34,898 bases of DNA from an uncultured Methanomicrobiales archaeon (GCA_903819595.1 CAIJED010000098.1:1-34898); one strand, 5' to 3'; shown: positions 25,411 to 34,554, counted from the first letter of the stretch. Notes: a model not told the origin generated them from the sequence alone. Translations and numbers: made by a program.

Positions 25411-26790
25411 TTAAGGATGTTCCCGTACCGATCCCCTCGCATATGAAGCGGCGATACCGATCAGACCGAGTATGAAAAAAACCGCAAATGCGATATTGAC
25501 ACTCTGTTGCAGTTCGGGATACACCCCGGGAGTGATACGGACGGTCCCAATCACCGCGGAAAATACGAGCATCGCGATCGCCAGGCTGATCATCTGGCCG
25601 ATGGCCCTCATCGTTGCGACCATGCTGGAGGCAAGCCCCAGGTACCGCACCTCCACAGAACTCATAATCGCGTTGGTATTCGGCGATGAGAAGAGGCCAT
25701 ATCCAAGACCAAGAATTAAAAGCCCTGCAATAATGATTACAACCGGTGTTGTTGGGGAAAGTAGCATCAGGACCCCGAGGCCGGCGGTGGTGATCGCCAT
25801 GCCGGCAGTTGCCAGGATCCGGGGCTCAACCCTGTCAGAGAGGTGGCCGGCAGCCGGGGAGACGATCATCTGAACGACAGGCTGGGCGAGCAGTATCAGG
25901 CCCGTTGTCTCTGCATCGATACCACGGTTGTACTGGAGGTACAGGCTGAGGAGAAATCCGACGGCAAAGACCATTGCATAGTTGATCAGGGCGGCGATAT
26001 TCGAGAAGAGAAATACCGGCCTCTTCCGGAACAACGAGATCTCGACCATCGGTGCTGGTACACGGAGCTCCCACCAGATAAACAGGGCAAGGACAATAAG
26101 ACCGGACACGACCCATAGGATCCCCGAACAGGTGGGCAGCAGGGTGAGACCATAGATACACCCAAACAGCATCACGCTGTACAGGGCTGCACCGGCCAGG
26201 TCGAAGTGTTGTTCACCCCCACCAGTCCATTCCCCTGGAATAAACAGTACCGTGAGCACAATCACCAGGAGTGCAAGGGGGATGTTGACCAAAAATATGG
26301 CAGGCCAGCCAATGTTGTACGTAAGGACCCCCCCGATGAATGGTCCGAGGGAGAGGCCGGCGTAGACCGTTGCCGTGATGATCCCGATCGCACGCCCTCG
26401 TTCCCCGGGAGGAAAGACCGATGTGACAATCGCAATCGAGGTTGAGAATACCATCGCACCCCCGAGGGCCTGGATCACCCTGGCCGTGATAATGATGCCC
26501 CCGGACCACGAGATAGCAGCAAGTAATGAGCCGATTGCAAAAAGGACATTCCCGAGGAGGAAAAAACGCTTGCGCCCGTACATGTCGGCAAGTTTTCCAA
26601 ACGGGACGATGCAGATCGCTGCCGTCAGCAGGTATGCCGACGTAACCCAGCCAAGGGTCACCGCATCAATCCCAAACGATCCGCTGATGGCCGGTAATGC
26701 GACATTCAGGGATGAGACGGTATAGGGGACAAGAAAGGAAGCAAGTGAGGCGACCACCAGGATTATCCGTTTCTCACGAGCCCCGTTCAT
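25411..26790 (-). CDS. MFS drug-efflux transporter, DHA2 family, second copy
   Basis: A 459-residue transporter with about 14 spans, related to the protein at 13918-15369. Shared landmarks are the TM1 SLNVALPAISG, motif A FGKLADMYGRKRFFLLG, FPPGERGRAIGIITATVYAGLSLGPFIGGVLT, LFSNIAALINYAMVFAVGFLLSLYLQY and SSPNTNAIM. A proton-driven exporter by family; substrate unknown. It is monocistronic, converging on the oxidoreductase gene. A short inverted repeat CATCT-GAGA-AGATG overlaps the start codon. Confidence 0.93.
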   Translation of the reverse strand: MNGAREKRIILVVASLASFLVPYTVSSLNVALPAISGSFGIDAVTLGWVTSAYLLTAAICIVPFGKLADMYGRKRFFLLGNVLFAIGSLLAAISWSGGIIITARVIQALGGAMVFSTSIAIVTSVFPPGERGRAIGIITATVYAGLSLGPFIGGVLTYNIGWPAIFLVNIPLALLVIVLTVLFIPGEWTGGGEQHFDLAGAALYSVMLFGCIYGLTLLPTCSGILWVVSGLIVLALFIWWELRVPAPMVEISLFRKRPVFLFSNIAALINYAMVFAVGFLLSLYLQYNRGIDAETTGLILLAQPVVQMIVSPAAGHLSDRVEPRILATAGMAITTAGLGVLMLLSPTTPVVIIIAGLLILGLGYGLFSSPNTNAIMSSVEVRYLGLASSMVATMRAIGQMISLAIAMLVFSAVIGTVRITPGVYPELQQSVNIAFAVFFILGLIGIAASYARGSVREHP

Positions 26791-27329
26791 CTGAGAAGAT
26801 GTTGGGTGCAGGGGTTGATGAGGATTTTTGTCTGTCAGGTCATAGTTCTTACCAATTACTGCTTCCCTGATAGGATCCCCAACAGGTCAGCAGTCTGAAT
26901 TATCTGATAATGAGCAGGTCTTCGCACAACATGGCTTCACTGAAAACCTGTTTCACCACAATGAACCACGGGACACGCGGTTTTACCCGACAGCCGGTTC
27001 CTGTGTATTCCGACCCGAAAAGGAGGGAATCCTGGTAGGGAATCCACCAATAAAAGAAACCGCATCTATCCTGATCAGGATGAATAGAAGATTCCGGGTC
27101 TTCCATGAACGGCATGGGATCAGAAACCCGGGAATCCGGTATTTAAGCTGATTTATTCCCGGTTCAGCTCTCCGGACCATCCTTTAGCAAATGACCGCGA
27201 AATCATCCGGGACATGCCGGAACATCCTCGTTAAGGAAAATGTGAATCATTCGTCACATTACTTCTCCGTCACAGTACCGGTGACCTTTTTTGCCACCCG
27301 GGTCTTCCTAATACTATGGAGATGGACTG
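26791..27329. other. Intergenic region between divergent genes
   Basis: About 540 nt with the promoters of the MFS gene and the SnoaL-like gene. A leftward 71-codon frame at 26900-27115 is the best candidate for a missed gene but shows no family and no clear start signal. Near 27241-27285 four GTGA/TCAC half-sites cluster: TGTGA-N8-TCACA at 27241-27258 and GTCAC-N7-GTGAC at 27269-27285, a possible operator for the downstream gene. Confidence 0.4.
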
Positions 27330-27740
27330 ATGGACCAGACCTCAAAAATTCAGGCGATCGAATCGACGATACGGGAGATGAACAGGTGTTGGACGGAAAC
27401 ATGGAGTGAGACACGTTTCAGGGAATATATTCATCCCGATGCAGTGGCGATTGTCCCAACCATCCCGGGTCGTCTTGAAGGGCGTGATGCATATGTTGCC
27501 GGGTGGCGGGGTTTTGTCGAATCAGCAATCATCGACGTATGGGAAGAGAGCGGTCACCGAATCCTGATCTATGCATCAGGGAGCTGTGCGGTGGCCACGT
27601 ACCTGTTCTCCATCTCGTTTACCATCGGCGGGCAGCCGGTAACGATGAAAGGAAGGGATATGCTCTTCCTGGTTTGGGAATCGGGACGCTGGCTCGTTGT
27701 CGCTGACCAGTTCTCACCGGAGCCCCCGAATCAGTCGTGA
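27330..27740 (+). CDS. SnoaL/DUF4440-like protein (NTF2 fold)
   Basis: A 136-residue single-domain protein with the NTF2-like cone fold. The N-terminal helix reads IESTIREMNRCWTETW; then comes FREYIHPDAVAIVP, the typical Y.HPDA.AI.P stretch; a GRLEGRDAYVAGWRGFVE helix; and paired strands ending VWESGRWLVVADQFSPEP. This resembles the SnoaL_3/DUF4440 group, whose members include small enzymes and ligand-binding proteins. No catalytic residues can be fixed. GGAGATGG lies about 6-13 nt before the ATG, a good ribosome binding site. Confidence 0.85.
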   Translation: MDQTSKIQAIESTIREMNRCWTETWSETRFREYIHPDAVAIVPTIPGRLEGRDAYVAGWRGFVESAIIDVWEESGHRILIYASGSCAVATYLFSISFTIGGQPVTMKGRDMLFLVWESGRWLVVADQFSPEPPNQS

Positions 27741-27940
27741 CAGGGGGAATAAAACCCTGCGGTCCGGATTGGATAACCGGATGAATAAATGGATTTGCAA
27801 TGGAATCTTTTTGCACCCGGGCCCGCCTTAACCGGTTATGGTCAGGAGGGAACAGGTCAAAAAAATAGCACCGTTCTCAATAATGGTATGACTCTGCCGG
27901 ATTACTCCCACTCAATTGTTGATTAACATAGAATTCAGCG

Positions 27941-28309
27941 TTAATCAGGACCCCCGGACAACTGGGCAAGTTCGTTGAGCACCACGCTCCACTGGTACGG
28001 TTTATTGATGTAACTTAATGCACCGGCCTTTACGGCCTCCTCGATATGGGCAACCTGCCCGTCCGCAGATATAACAATAATTTTTGCGTGGGGATTTATT
28101 TCTTTAATTGCCCTGATAGTCCCGATACCGTCCAGTTTCGGCATGATCATATCGACGATGACCAGATCCGGTTTTGTCCTGGAATACTCCCTGACCCCTT
28201 CTTCTCCATCGCCTGCATCACCAGCAATCTCATACCCTCCTTTAATGAGGATTTTTTTCAAAATATCTCTCGCATATTCGGCGTCATCAATAATCAGGAC
28301 CCGCGGCAT
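27941..28309 (-). CDS. CheY-like stand-alone response regulator
   Basis: A 122-residue receiver domain with no output domain. The acidic pair Asp8-Asp9, the phosphoacceptor Asp53 in LVIVDMIMP, Ser81 (the conserved Thr/Ser) and Lys103 in YINKPYQ are all present. It should be phosphorylated by a histidine kinase encoded elsewhere. Whether it serves chemotaxis or another pathway cannot be told; no che genes are nearby. A TATA-like CGTATAAATC (28335-28344) places the transcript start close to the ATG, so the message may have almost no leader. Confidence 0.95.
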   Translation of the reverse strand: MPRVLIIDDAEYARDILKKILIKGGYEIAGDAGDGEEGVREYSRTKPDLVIVDMIMPKLDGIGTIRAIKEINPHAKIIVISADGQVAHIEEAVKAGALSYINKPYQWSVVLNELAQLSGGPD

Positions 28310-28506
28310 ATGAACGAGTATTCTGCCTTCACATCGTATAAATCTTCTTTACCAGGTCTGTCCCGGGAAAACAATTTGGCGGGAGAGAATAATGAGAAGG
28401 GGTATCCCAGGTCCCCATGCAGTAAGATAGCTTCTTCTGCTTTCGCGAAAAAATTCCCACCTGATTTCCCCTGATGCAGGAAAACAGTTAGAATTCAAAG
28501 AACCGG

Positions 28507-29916
28507 TCAAAAAGAGGCCATGTCCTTTGCTTCCCACCTCGTATATCCTTTCCTGACAAGCCCGTATGCGGGAATACCAAGGAATAGTGCGGCAATGCCA
28601 AAATATGGGTTGATAAATGAGAGTGCAATCACCACCATGACCGGGACTCCGATAAGGAACAGAAAAGCGATGAGTACCCTCACATCATAGACGAGAATAT
28701 TCGGAGTAAGCCCGGTCAGATAAATCGAAACAGAGAGGGCATACAATGAGACGGCCCCCCAGAGGACCATGGCAGGGATGAGGTACTGTACCATGCCGGT
28801 AATGATGGTAACGATCACGATGAATACAGCCGGGATCACCTGGAGCAGGGTAAATGTGCAGATCTTGCTCGTGATGAGCGTGGAAACACTGACCGGCAGA
28901 CAGGCATAAGAACTGAAGGTGTCAAACGAGGTAATCCACGTATACATCGTCGCAGAGATGATCCCGGTAGTCACCGCAAATACAAGCAGGATCGCATAAT
29001 CCGGGACGAGTGACTTCAACACCGAGAGGAAGAACCAGATCAGTCCGAGAGGGAGCAGAAACGAAAAGAGCACCTGTCCGATACCTCCGCCACTCCTCCA
29101 GAGGTCAATCAGGTCCTTTGCAGCCAGGGGCGGGGTCGGGAAGAATGATAATTTCCGTGTGAGCGGTGTTAAAAGGTTAATAAATCGTTTGGAAGTCCCC
29201 GAATATTCCGGCTTAAAAATCAGGACTGAAACCACGAACGGGATGATAACGAGAATACATGAGAGGAAAAATGATATCCATGTTGCGTTGCGGAGCAACT
29301 GGAGAGGGGGAAACAGGTCTCCCAGGCGGGTCCCGTATGACAGGAATGCCCATCCTGCCATGACCACGACTGCCGCAAATATCACGAGAAGAGCGGGTTT
29401 CGAGCGTGAATACACGGTAGAAAGAAAGAAAATCGCGGACAGCCCGAAGAGAAACGTCATCGTAAGACTTACAAAAAGGAGCAGCGGTAACATGGCGGGT
29501 ACACCGATGAACGGAGATGCAACCGCAAATCCTAAAACGAACGGGAGAACCCAGAGGAACAGGTAGTACACGATGTCCTTGATGATAAACGTGGTAAAGA
29601 TATACCGTTCAGAGAGAGGGAGGCTCCTTGCTGAATATGCAAGAAGGCTCATCTGCCCGAACCGACGGTTCATCACCTCGTTCCCGAGAAGTCCAAAGCC
29701 CCCGACCATCACCCCGAGGAGAAGGAAGACCCCAATCGTGACGAGAGCTAAGTCACCTGCCGGAAGGACCGCACGGAAAAGGGGGAGCAGAAAGGAACTC
29801 ATGAAGACAATTCCAAAAATTAACACGGGGAAGAGGGCAAAACTGATGCTCCCAAACACGGTTGAATGGAGCCGCCACTCTTCTTTCATCATGCTGGTAA
29901 AAAGTTCAAATCCCAA
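28507..29916 (-). CDS. ABC-2-type transporter permease, large
   Basis: A 469-residue integral membrane protein with about 12 hydrophobic segments along its whole length and only short loops. It follows an ABC ATPase gene by 50 nt on the same strand and is its likely partner in an exporter of the ABC-2 class. The soluble stretch near residues 240-265 (RKLSFFPTPPLAAKDLIDLWRSGG) is a cytosolic loop. Substrate unknown. The first residues MGFELFTSMMKEEWRLHSTVFG form the usual amphipathic start of such permeases. Confidence 0.85.
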   Translation of the reverse strand: MGFELFTSMMKEEWRLHSTVFGSISFALFPVLIFGIVFMSSFLLPLFRAVLPAGDLALVTIGVFLLLGVMVGGFGLLGNEVMNRRFGQMSLLAYSARSLPLSERYIFTTFIIKDIVYYLFLWVLPFVLGFAVASPFIGVPAMLPLLLFVSLTMTFLFGLSAIFFLSTVYSRSKPALLVIFAAVVVMAGWAFLSYGTRLGDLFPPLQLLRNATWISFFLSCILVIIPFVVSVLIFKPEYSGTSKRFINLLTPLTRKLSFFPTPPLAAKDLIDLWRSGGGIGQVLFSFLLPLGLIWFFLSVLKSLVPDYAILLVFAVTTGIISATMYTWITSFDTFSSYACLPVSVSTLITSKICTFTLLQVIPAVFIVIVTIITGMVQYLIPAMVLWGAVSLYALSVSIYLTGLTPNILVYDVRVLIAFLFLIGVPVMVVIALSFINPYFGIAALFLGIPAYGLVRKGYTRWEAKDMASF

Positions 29917-29966
29917 TCGTCACATCCCCTGGTGCTGGTTCATCTGTAAAACGGGCCCGTGCTCAG

Positions 29967-30680
29967 TCATATCTGTACCTGCGAAAAGAAGAACTCTGAA
30001 AGGTGCTGTTTTTTCCCGGAAAGCTCACTGATCGCCCCGCTATAGAGTAATTTACCATTATGCAGGATGGCAAACCCGGAACAGATCTCTTCCGCAATCT
30101 CGAGGATATGGGTTGAAATAAAAATTGTACCTCCGGATTTTACATAATCTGCAAGGTACCCTTTGACTTTCCGCTGCATGATCGGGTCAAAATTGATCAG
30201 GGGTTCATCGATGAGGGCCAGCACCGGTTTGTGCAGGAATGCCTGGGCAAACATCAGTTTTTGACGTGTCCCACGGCTGAGGTCTTTACACAGGACATCA
30301 CGTTTGTCTTCGAATTCTAGGAAAGAAAACCACCATGCCGCCTTTTCTTCGATATCAGGTATCTTCCTGACGGCGCCGACGAAGGCGAGATATTCCATGG
30401 CCGAAAGGAAACTCGGCGGGGTTTCCTGTTCAGGAATAATACCCACCAGCTTGCGTACCCCGACAGGGTCGTTCACGACATCAAGCCCAAGCACAGTCGC
30501 CATGCCGGTTGTTGGCCGGATCTGACCGGTAAGCATCTTGATCATCGTGGTCTTCCCTGAACCGTTCGGGCCTAGCAGACCGAACAGGGCCCCCTGTGGC
30601 ACAGACAAGGTAACATTATCCACCGCAGTGGTATTCCCGAACTGCTTCGTAAGGCCACTTGCTTCAATAACTGTAACCAT
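29967..30680 (-). CDS. ABC transporter ATPase, ABC-2 exporter type
   Basis: A 237-residue ATPase of the CcmA/NatA/DrrA class. Walker A is GPNGSGKTT at 37-45, the Q-loop is PEQE near 85-88, the signature LSRGTRQK at 136-143 is a known variant of LSGGQ, and Walker B VLALIDEP is at 155-162, followed by the switch His in STHILEIAEE. It drives the permease encoded just downstream. GGAGG precedes the ATG by about 9 nt. Confidence 0.95.
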   Translation of the reverse strand: MVTVIEASGLTKQFGNTTAVDNVTLSVPQGALFGLLGPNGSGKTTMIKMLTGQIRPTTGMATVLGLDVVNDPVGVRKLVGIIPEQETPPSFLSAMEYLAFVGAVRKIPDIEEKAAWWFSFLEFEDKRDVLCKDLSRGTRQKLMFAQAFLHKPVLALIDEPLINFDPIMQRKVKGYLADYVKSGGTIFISTHILEIAEEICSGFAILHNGKLLYSGAISELSGKKQHLSEFFFSQVQI

Positions 30681-30900
30681 TCCCGTTTCTCCTCCTGATC
30701 ATGACAGTATACCGGTCCTGTGCACCAGCCGGGGTGTCCCGGGACCGGGGTCTGACCGGACCGAACAACTGGTGGTGTTCCAGGCAATCGTTTCGCATCA
30801 CCGTTACCTGCTTTTGGTTGTGATAGTATATTGTGGTAACCCGGGGCCGGAAAACTTTGCAATCACCGGTTTTTTGGATCCCCCTGGATTGTCACATCCC

Positions 30901-30925
30901 TCATGGTCATGAAAAAAGACCATGA
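30901..30925 (-). terminator. Hairpin downstream of the flavodoxin gene
   Basis: TCATGGTC at 30901-30908 pairs perfectly with GACCATGA at 30918-30925 around a 9-nt loop that reads as a T-tract on the gene strand. It lies about 43 nt past the flavodoxin stop at 30968. The remaining gap to 30681 shows no gene. Confidence 0.45.
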
Positions 30926-30967
30926 ATACTCTTAATCAGGTACTCCCGGACAATCGATTTAGCGACG

Positions 30968-31444
30968 TTATGTCACTCCCCTGACTGAAGTGATCAGGTC
31001 ATTGATCTTTTCATTCGAGGAGATCTCCGATTTATTAAGGACAACTTCCCCCATCACCCGGACTCCTTTTTTCCCAAGTGCAGATTTCATAATCGGAAGA
31101 GTATCTTTTGCCGAACTCCCGCAGGTTGCAAAAATAACGGCGGATTTCCCATCGCACCCTTTGAGGGCAGCGATTGCCCCATTGATCGCGGGTGTTGCTT
31201 TCCAGGCCCAGACAGGAGTTCCGATAACGATCAGGTCATACGACGATACATCGATCGTATCCGGAGTGATCGGATCACAGGCCTCTTTCCTTGCGCGGAT
31301 ACACCCGAGTGAGTAGGCAGTCAGCGTTGAATACTGATCCTTAGGCGTCACTTCAATAAGGTCTCCCCCACAGGCATCCCGGATTTTTTCCGCGATGCGA
31401 CGGGTAACACCAGAATAGGAATGGTAGATGATACAGGTCTTCAT
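30968..31444 (-). CDS. Flavodoxin-like protein
   Basis: A 158-residue FMN protein. The phosphate loop is YHSYSGVTRRIAEKI (7-21), a T/S-x-T-G-like flavodoxin loop. The isoalloxazine loops are IGTPVWAWKATPAI (about 74-87) and FATCGSSAKDTLPIM (about 105-119). Length fits short-chain flavodoxin/FldA relatives common in methanogens, which carry electrons in anaerobic metabolism or serve as small flavin reductases. The start at 31444 is preceded by an A/T-rich stretch with ATAAATAAAATAAA as a likely TATA region. Confidence 0.9.
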   Translation of the reverse strand: MKTCIIYHSYSGVTRRIAEKIRDACGGDLIEVTPKDQYSTLTAYSLGCIRARKEACDPITPDTIDVSSYDLIVIGTPVWAWKATPAINGAIAALKGCDGKSAVIFATCGSSAKDTLPIMKSALGKKGVRVMGEVVLNKSEISSNEKINDLITSVRGVT

Positions 31445-32469
31445 GGTTCTCTCATCTTGTGTTTATTTTATTTATGTAAGCCATTCATACAGTGCCTTTG
31501 TCCGTATTCCCTGATACATGGCAAAAATAGTGTCTTTTGTCATACTGCTTAAGGTTTGTGATCCAGATGCCGATGACTACTACCGCTAATTACCACGGAA
31601 ACAAAGCACCGGTTCTTTTATTAGGATTCTGCCGGAACTGTTGTCTTGTCATTCGCTTCCCGGAAAGGTATTGGTCGGCAGGACCATAGCCTTATCCGGA
31701 AAAAATCACCTGGTATCACACTTGCAGGGTGAATAATGCAATCTGAACCCGCAAAATCCCTTGAAGATCAACAGCTTGGTGGTAGTCCTCTCAACGGTGC
31801 AGCAATGAGTCAGGCAGGTGCGGTGTCGAAATTCCCTGGCTGGGTAAAACGCCCTGTTTCCGGCCCTACAGCAGGTCTGGTACCGGAGGGGTGCAGTGAA
31901 TACACCTCGCCACGGGCTCGGATAACGATAAAATAGGGTCATATCGGAGACATTTTAAAATACGCTCATTTATTGACTTTTTTACCAAACTAACGAAATT
32001 CACGGCAGTACCAAGCCAATATCCCGGCACTTCCAGGAAGGGGTCGGGTAAATAGGCAGGGTAATGATTATCCCCGCTTATTTTTGTGATAAAGGGGCCG
32101 GAAAATGGAGGAATTTTTCCCGGGCTGAACTGGGCTGAAGGTTATCGTATCCTCGTTGTTTCCCAGGGTGTCATACCAACAGGATTGATGTGGCCAGATG
32201 AATTCCCGGACAGGGAAAAATCGTGTCCCTCGTCATACAATCTATTTTACGCCCTGGCAACGGCCCCGTTGTCAAACTCACCCAGGTGACCCTTCATCCG
32301 CAAACAAAAAACGGCCTGATTTCTGTCACGGTTCCTGGGTCCGGCGGCGTTTATAAAACGGCAGGGAACTGATGATGACCCTGATGATAACAACTTATCA
32401 GCTGCAGATCCATGAAGCCGAGCCATCTCATACAGGCAGCCCGCTTTTCGGGGTGAAGCTCAGGGGTTA
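31445..32469. other. One-kilobase region without a recognised gene
   Basis: About 1,025 nt between the flavodoxin start and the ABC-2 permease end. Frames of 66-78 codons cross it but overlap each other on both strands and show no protein character. It contains a hairpin-like CCCC...TTAT / ATAA...GGGG near 32072-32097 and an A/T-rich patch at 31955-31990. It may be decayed gene remains, a regulatory region or an unrecognised RNA. Confidence 0.4.
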
Positions 32470-33174
32470 TCAGGGGATTGACCGGACGATCCGTTCCTTG
32501 TTCAGGAACCGGGTCATGGCGTTGACGGCCAGGAGAAGACCACCCGTGATGACGAGGATGAGACCTTCCCCGGCCCATGAAATAGTAAACCCCGGGCCAA
32601 GGAGCTCACGGGAGAAACTGATCAGGAAGATAAGACCAAAGATCACGCCCACGTTGATGATCTGGTTTTCCCGCATTCCGAGCAGCAACTGGATAAAACC
32701 GAGCACCCCAACCCCGCACGCAATAAATGCCGGTACCACCGTGACCAGGTGGAGGATGATTGGCCCTGACGGGATGAGTATATCCCCCCGAAGGGATCCG
32801 GCGATGATGATCATCAGGGCAGTGGAAGCCAGTGTCAGTATGTAGGCAGGGATAAGCACGCCGATTACTTTGCCTAGCCAGATATCTTTTATCGGGAGTG
32901 GTCCGGCAAGGAGGGTCTCGATTGTCCCCTCCTGTTTTTCACGAAGGAAGGTCTGCCCGGAGAGGATATACCCGATAAGAAGCCCAATCATCAGCGCGAA
33001 TGTAAAGACCAGAGAGTCGATTCCGACACCTGCACCCGTTCCCCCCGTCGCAATCAATGCCGGACCGGATATTGCCCCGAATATAAAGGCCATAATGAGT
33101 GCAGAGACCATCAACTGGGTGTTATGTGTCAGCTGCCGGATCTCCTTTTTTGCAATGACGAGGATACCGTTCAT
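32470..33174 (-). CDS. ABC-2-type permease with cut-off upstream partner
   Basis: A 234-residue membrane protein starting MNGILVIAKKEIRQLTHNTQLM, the standard start of ABC-2/NosY-type permeases. Six hydrophobic segments follow, with the signature cytosolic loop FLREKQEGTIETLLAGPLPIKDIWLGK after the second. It would normally be preceded by an ATPase gene. That gene is missing because the archaeal sequence stops just upstream of this ATG and bacterial sufB sequence begins. The open frame continues past the ATG into the bacterial part to 33282, which is not native. AAAGG abuts the ATG. Confidence 0.88.
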   Translation of the reverse strand: MNGILVIAKKEIRQLTHNTQLMVSALIMAFIFGAISGPALIATGGTGAGVGIDSLVFTFALMIGLLIGYILSGQTFLREKQEGTIETLLAGPLPIKDIWLGKVIGVLIPAYILTLASTALMIIIAGSLRGDILIPSGPIILHLVTVVPAFIACGVGVLGFIQLLLGMRENQIINVGVIFGLIFLISFSRELLGPGFTISWAGEGLILVITGGLLLAVNAMTRFLNKERIVRSIP

Positions 33175-33184
33175 CCTTTGACAC
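33175..33184. other. Archaeal/bacterial junction, probable chimeric contig join
   Basis: To the left is the start of an archaeal ABC-2 permease; to the right the sufB frame reads normally up to SLSKKGV and then changes abruptly into a wrong-frame reading of the permease start. The break is therefore at about 33178-33184. No integrase, insertion sequence or target-site duplication is visible. Confidence 0.7.
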
Positions 33185-33610
33185 TCCCTTTTTCGAAAGC
33201 GAGTCCTGAATGTTGTGATAGGCCATCTCGGAATCGATCTGGGCACCGAGACCGCCAAGAAGTTTTTGTTCTTCCTTGGCAATGCCGAGTTTGTCGTAGG
33301 TTCGCCGAATTTCTTCCGGCACGTCTTCCCACTTGCGCGACGATTTATTGACCGGACTGAGGTAATAAGTGATCGCGTCGTAATCCAAGTCCCGCAACCC
33401 AGGTAACCATGCTGGCAGGTCGGTTTTCAGAAAAATGTCGAGGCTGCGATGCCGGAACTCGCGCATCCAAACCGGCTCGCCTTTCACATCGCACATGTAA
33501 TCCACGACTGAGTGCGACAAACCTTTCGGAACCGAGTGAATGGTTTTGAGATCGTCGTGAAACCCTTCTTTGTAAGGGCCGCGCGCCAACTCTGATGCCG
33601 GTGTGGTCAA
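33182..33610 (-). CDS. sufB: SufB, Fe-S cluster assembly scaffold, N-terminal fragment
   Basis: About 143 residues of a protein normally near 470. The N-terminal region is typical of SufB: GLSHSVVDYMCDVKGEPVWM, FRHRSLDIFLK, and LGGLGAQIDSEMAYHNIQDSLSKKGV. In the SufBC2D complex it receives sulphur and builds Fe-S clusters. The reading frame leaves SufB sequence at about 33182, where the contig join lies, so the C-terminal two thirds are missing. The ATG overlaps the sufC stop by 4 nt, the usual coupling in a bacterial suf operon (here in the order sufC-sufB). Confidence 0.85.
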
Positions 33611-34368
33611 GCCGAGACTCCCATCGATTTGTCACCAATAACCCAGTCGTAACCGTGTTCTTCCAAATTCCCGGCCAATTCCCGGCCGCCAGATTTTACA
33701 ATTTTTCCGTCCACGAGGATGTGAATAAAATCCGGCTGGATGTACCGGAGAATCCGCTCGTAATGCGTAATAATCAAGACGCCAAGGTTCGGGCCACGCA
33801 ATTCATTGACTCCACGCGACACGACTTTTAACGCGTCAATATCCAGTCCGGAGTCGGTCTCGTCCATGACGGCAAATTCCGGTTCGAGCATCATCATCTG
33901 CAAAATCTCATGCCGTTTCTTTTCACCGCCTGAAAAGCCTTCGTTCAGGTAACGCTTCATAAACGCGTCGTCGATGTCCAGGAACTTCATTTTCTTTTCG
34001 AGCTTGTCGTAGAACTCCATTACTTCAAGCTCCTTGCCGGCCCGGGCGTTACAGGCCAATCGGAGGAAATTACTCATGCGGACACCCGGCACCTCGCAGG
34101 GATATTGAAACGCTAGAAACAACCCCTGCCGGGCGCGCGCATCCACGTCCAACTCCAACAGGTTATTCCCTTTCATTAAAATCTGGCCGGCGGTGACGGT
34201 ATATTTCGGATTGCCGGCGATGGTATTGGCAAGAGTGCTCTTGCCAGAGCCGTTCGGCCCCATGATGGCATGGACTTCACCTTTTCGAATGGTCAGGCTC
34301 AAGCCCTTGAGGATTTCGCGCTCCTCAATTTTGGCATGCAAATCAATAATTTCCAGCGCATCAGTCAT
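33607..34368 (-). CDS. sufC: SufC, Fe-S cluster assembly ATPase
   Basis: A 253-residue ABC-type ATPase of the cytosolic SufBCD complex. Walker A is GPNGSGKST at 37-45, the SufC-type signature is FSGGEKKR at 145-152, and Walker B FAVMDE at 165-170 is followed by TDSGLDIDAL. The FQYPCEVPGV region is characteristic of SufC. GAAGGG lies a few nt before the ATG and a sigma70-type promoter lies further upstream, so the source is bacterial. Codon use differs from the archaeal genes to the left. Confidence 0.95.
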   Translation of the reverse strand: MTDALEIIDLHAKIEEREILKGLSLTIRKGEVHAIMGPNGSGKSTLANTIAGNPKYTVTAGQILMKGNNLLELDVDARARQGLFLAFQYPCEVPGVRMSNFLRLACNARAGKELEVMEFYDKLEKKMKFLDIDDAFMKRYLNEGFSGGEKKRHEILQMMMLEPEFAVMDETDSGLDIDALKVVSRGVNELRGPNLGVLIITHYERILRYIQPDFIHILVDGKIVKSGGRELAGNLEEHGYDWVIGDKSMGVSA

Positions 34369-34391
34369 TTTAGCCCTTCATTGTCGAACAA

Positions 34392-34445
34392 GACAATAAT
34401 TGTCCGATTTCAAGTCCACTATACCGTCTCACCAATTTCTGTCAA
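34392..34445 (-). promoter_or_regulatory. Bacterial sigma70 promoter and palindromic operator of the suf operon
   Basis: On the suf strand a perfect -35 TTGACA (34445-34440) and a -10 TATAGT (34423-34418) are 16 nt apart. Near the start of transcription lies the palindrome GACAAT-A-ATTGTC (34392-34404), and a further ATTGTC half-site at 34380-34385. An Fe-S-sensing Rrf2-type repressor (IscR/SufR-like) is a reasonable guess for the binder; the site does not match a consensus that I can name with certainty. Confidence 0.7.
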
Positions 34446-34554
34446 GTTCACTTCATCTAGTTTCGGTAGGATTCACTAGTGTGATATTTCCATCGCAAAT
34501 GGAGCGCCAAGATTGACAAAAGCACACCGGGTCGGTAGCATGGTTGCAGTTGAT

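Noticed and set aside
26900-27115. Leftward 71-codon frame between MFS and SnoaL-like genes
   Set aside because: Somewhat protein-like but with no family, no start signal and competing overlapping frames; too weak to annotate.
27829-27838. Ten-base palindrome TAACCGGTTA between convergent genes
   Set aside because: Short, isolated and far from any promoter; expected by chance in CCGG-rich sequence.
31706-31942. Opposing 66- and 78-codon frames in the long gap
   Set aside because: They overlap on both strands and neither shows hydrophobic pattern, motif or ribosome binding site typical of a gene.
33122-33181. Continuation of the sufB frame for about 20 codons past the junction
   Set aside because: It is a wrong-frame reading of the archaeal permease start and unlike any SufB sequence; a by-product of the join.
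33175-33282. N-terminal extension of the ABC-2 permease to 33282
   Set aside because: The extension reads antiframe bacterial sufB sequence; the native start is the ATG at 33174.
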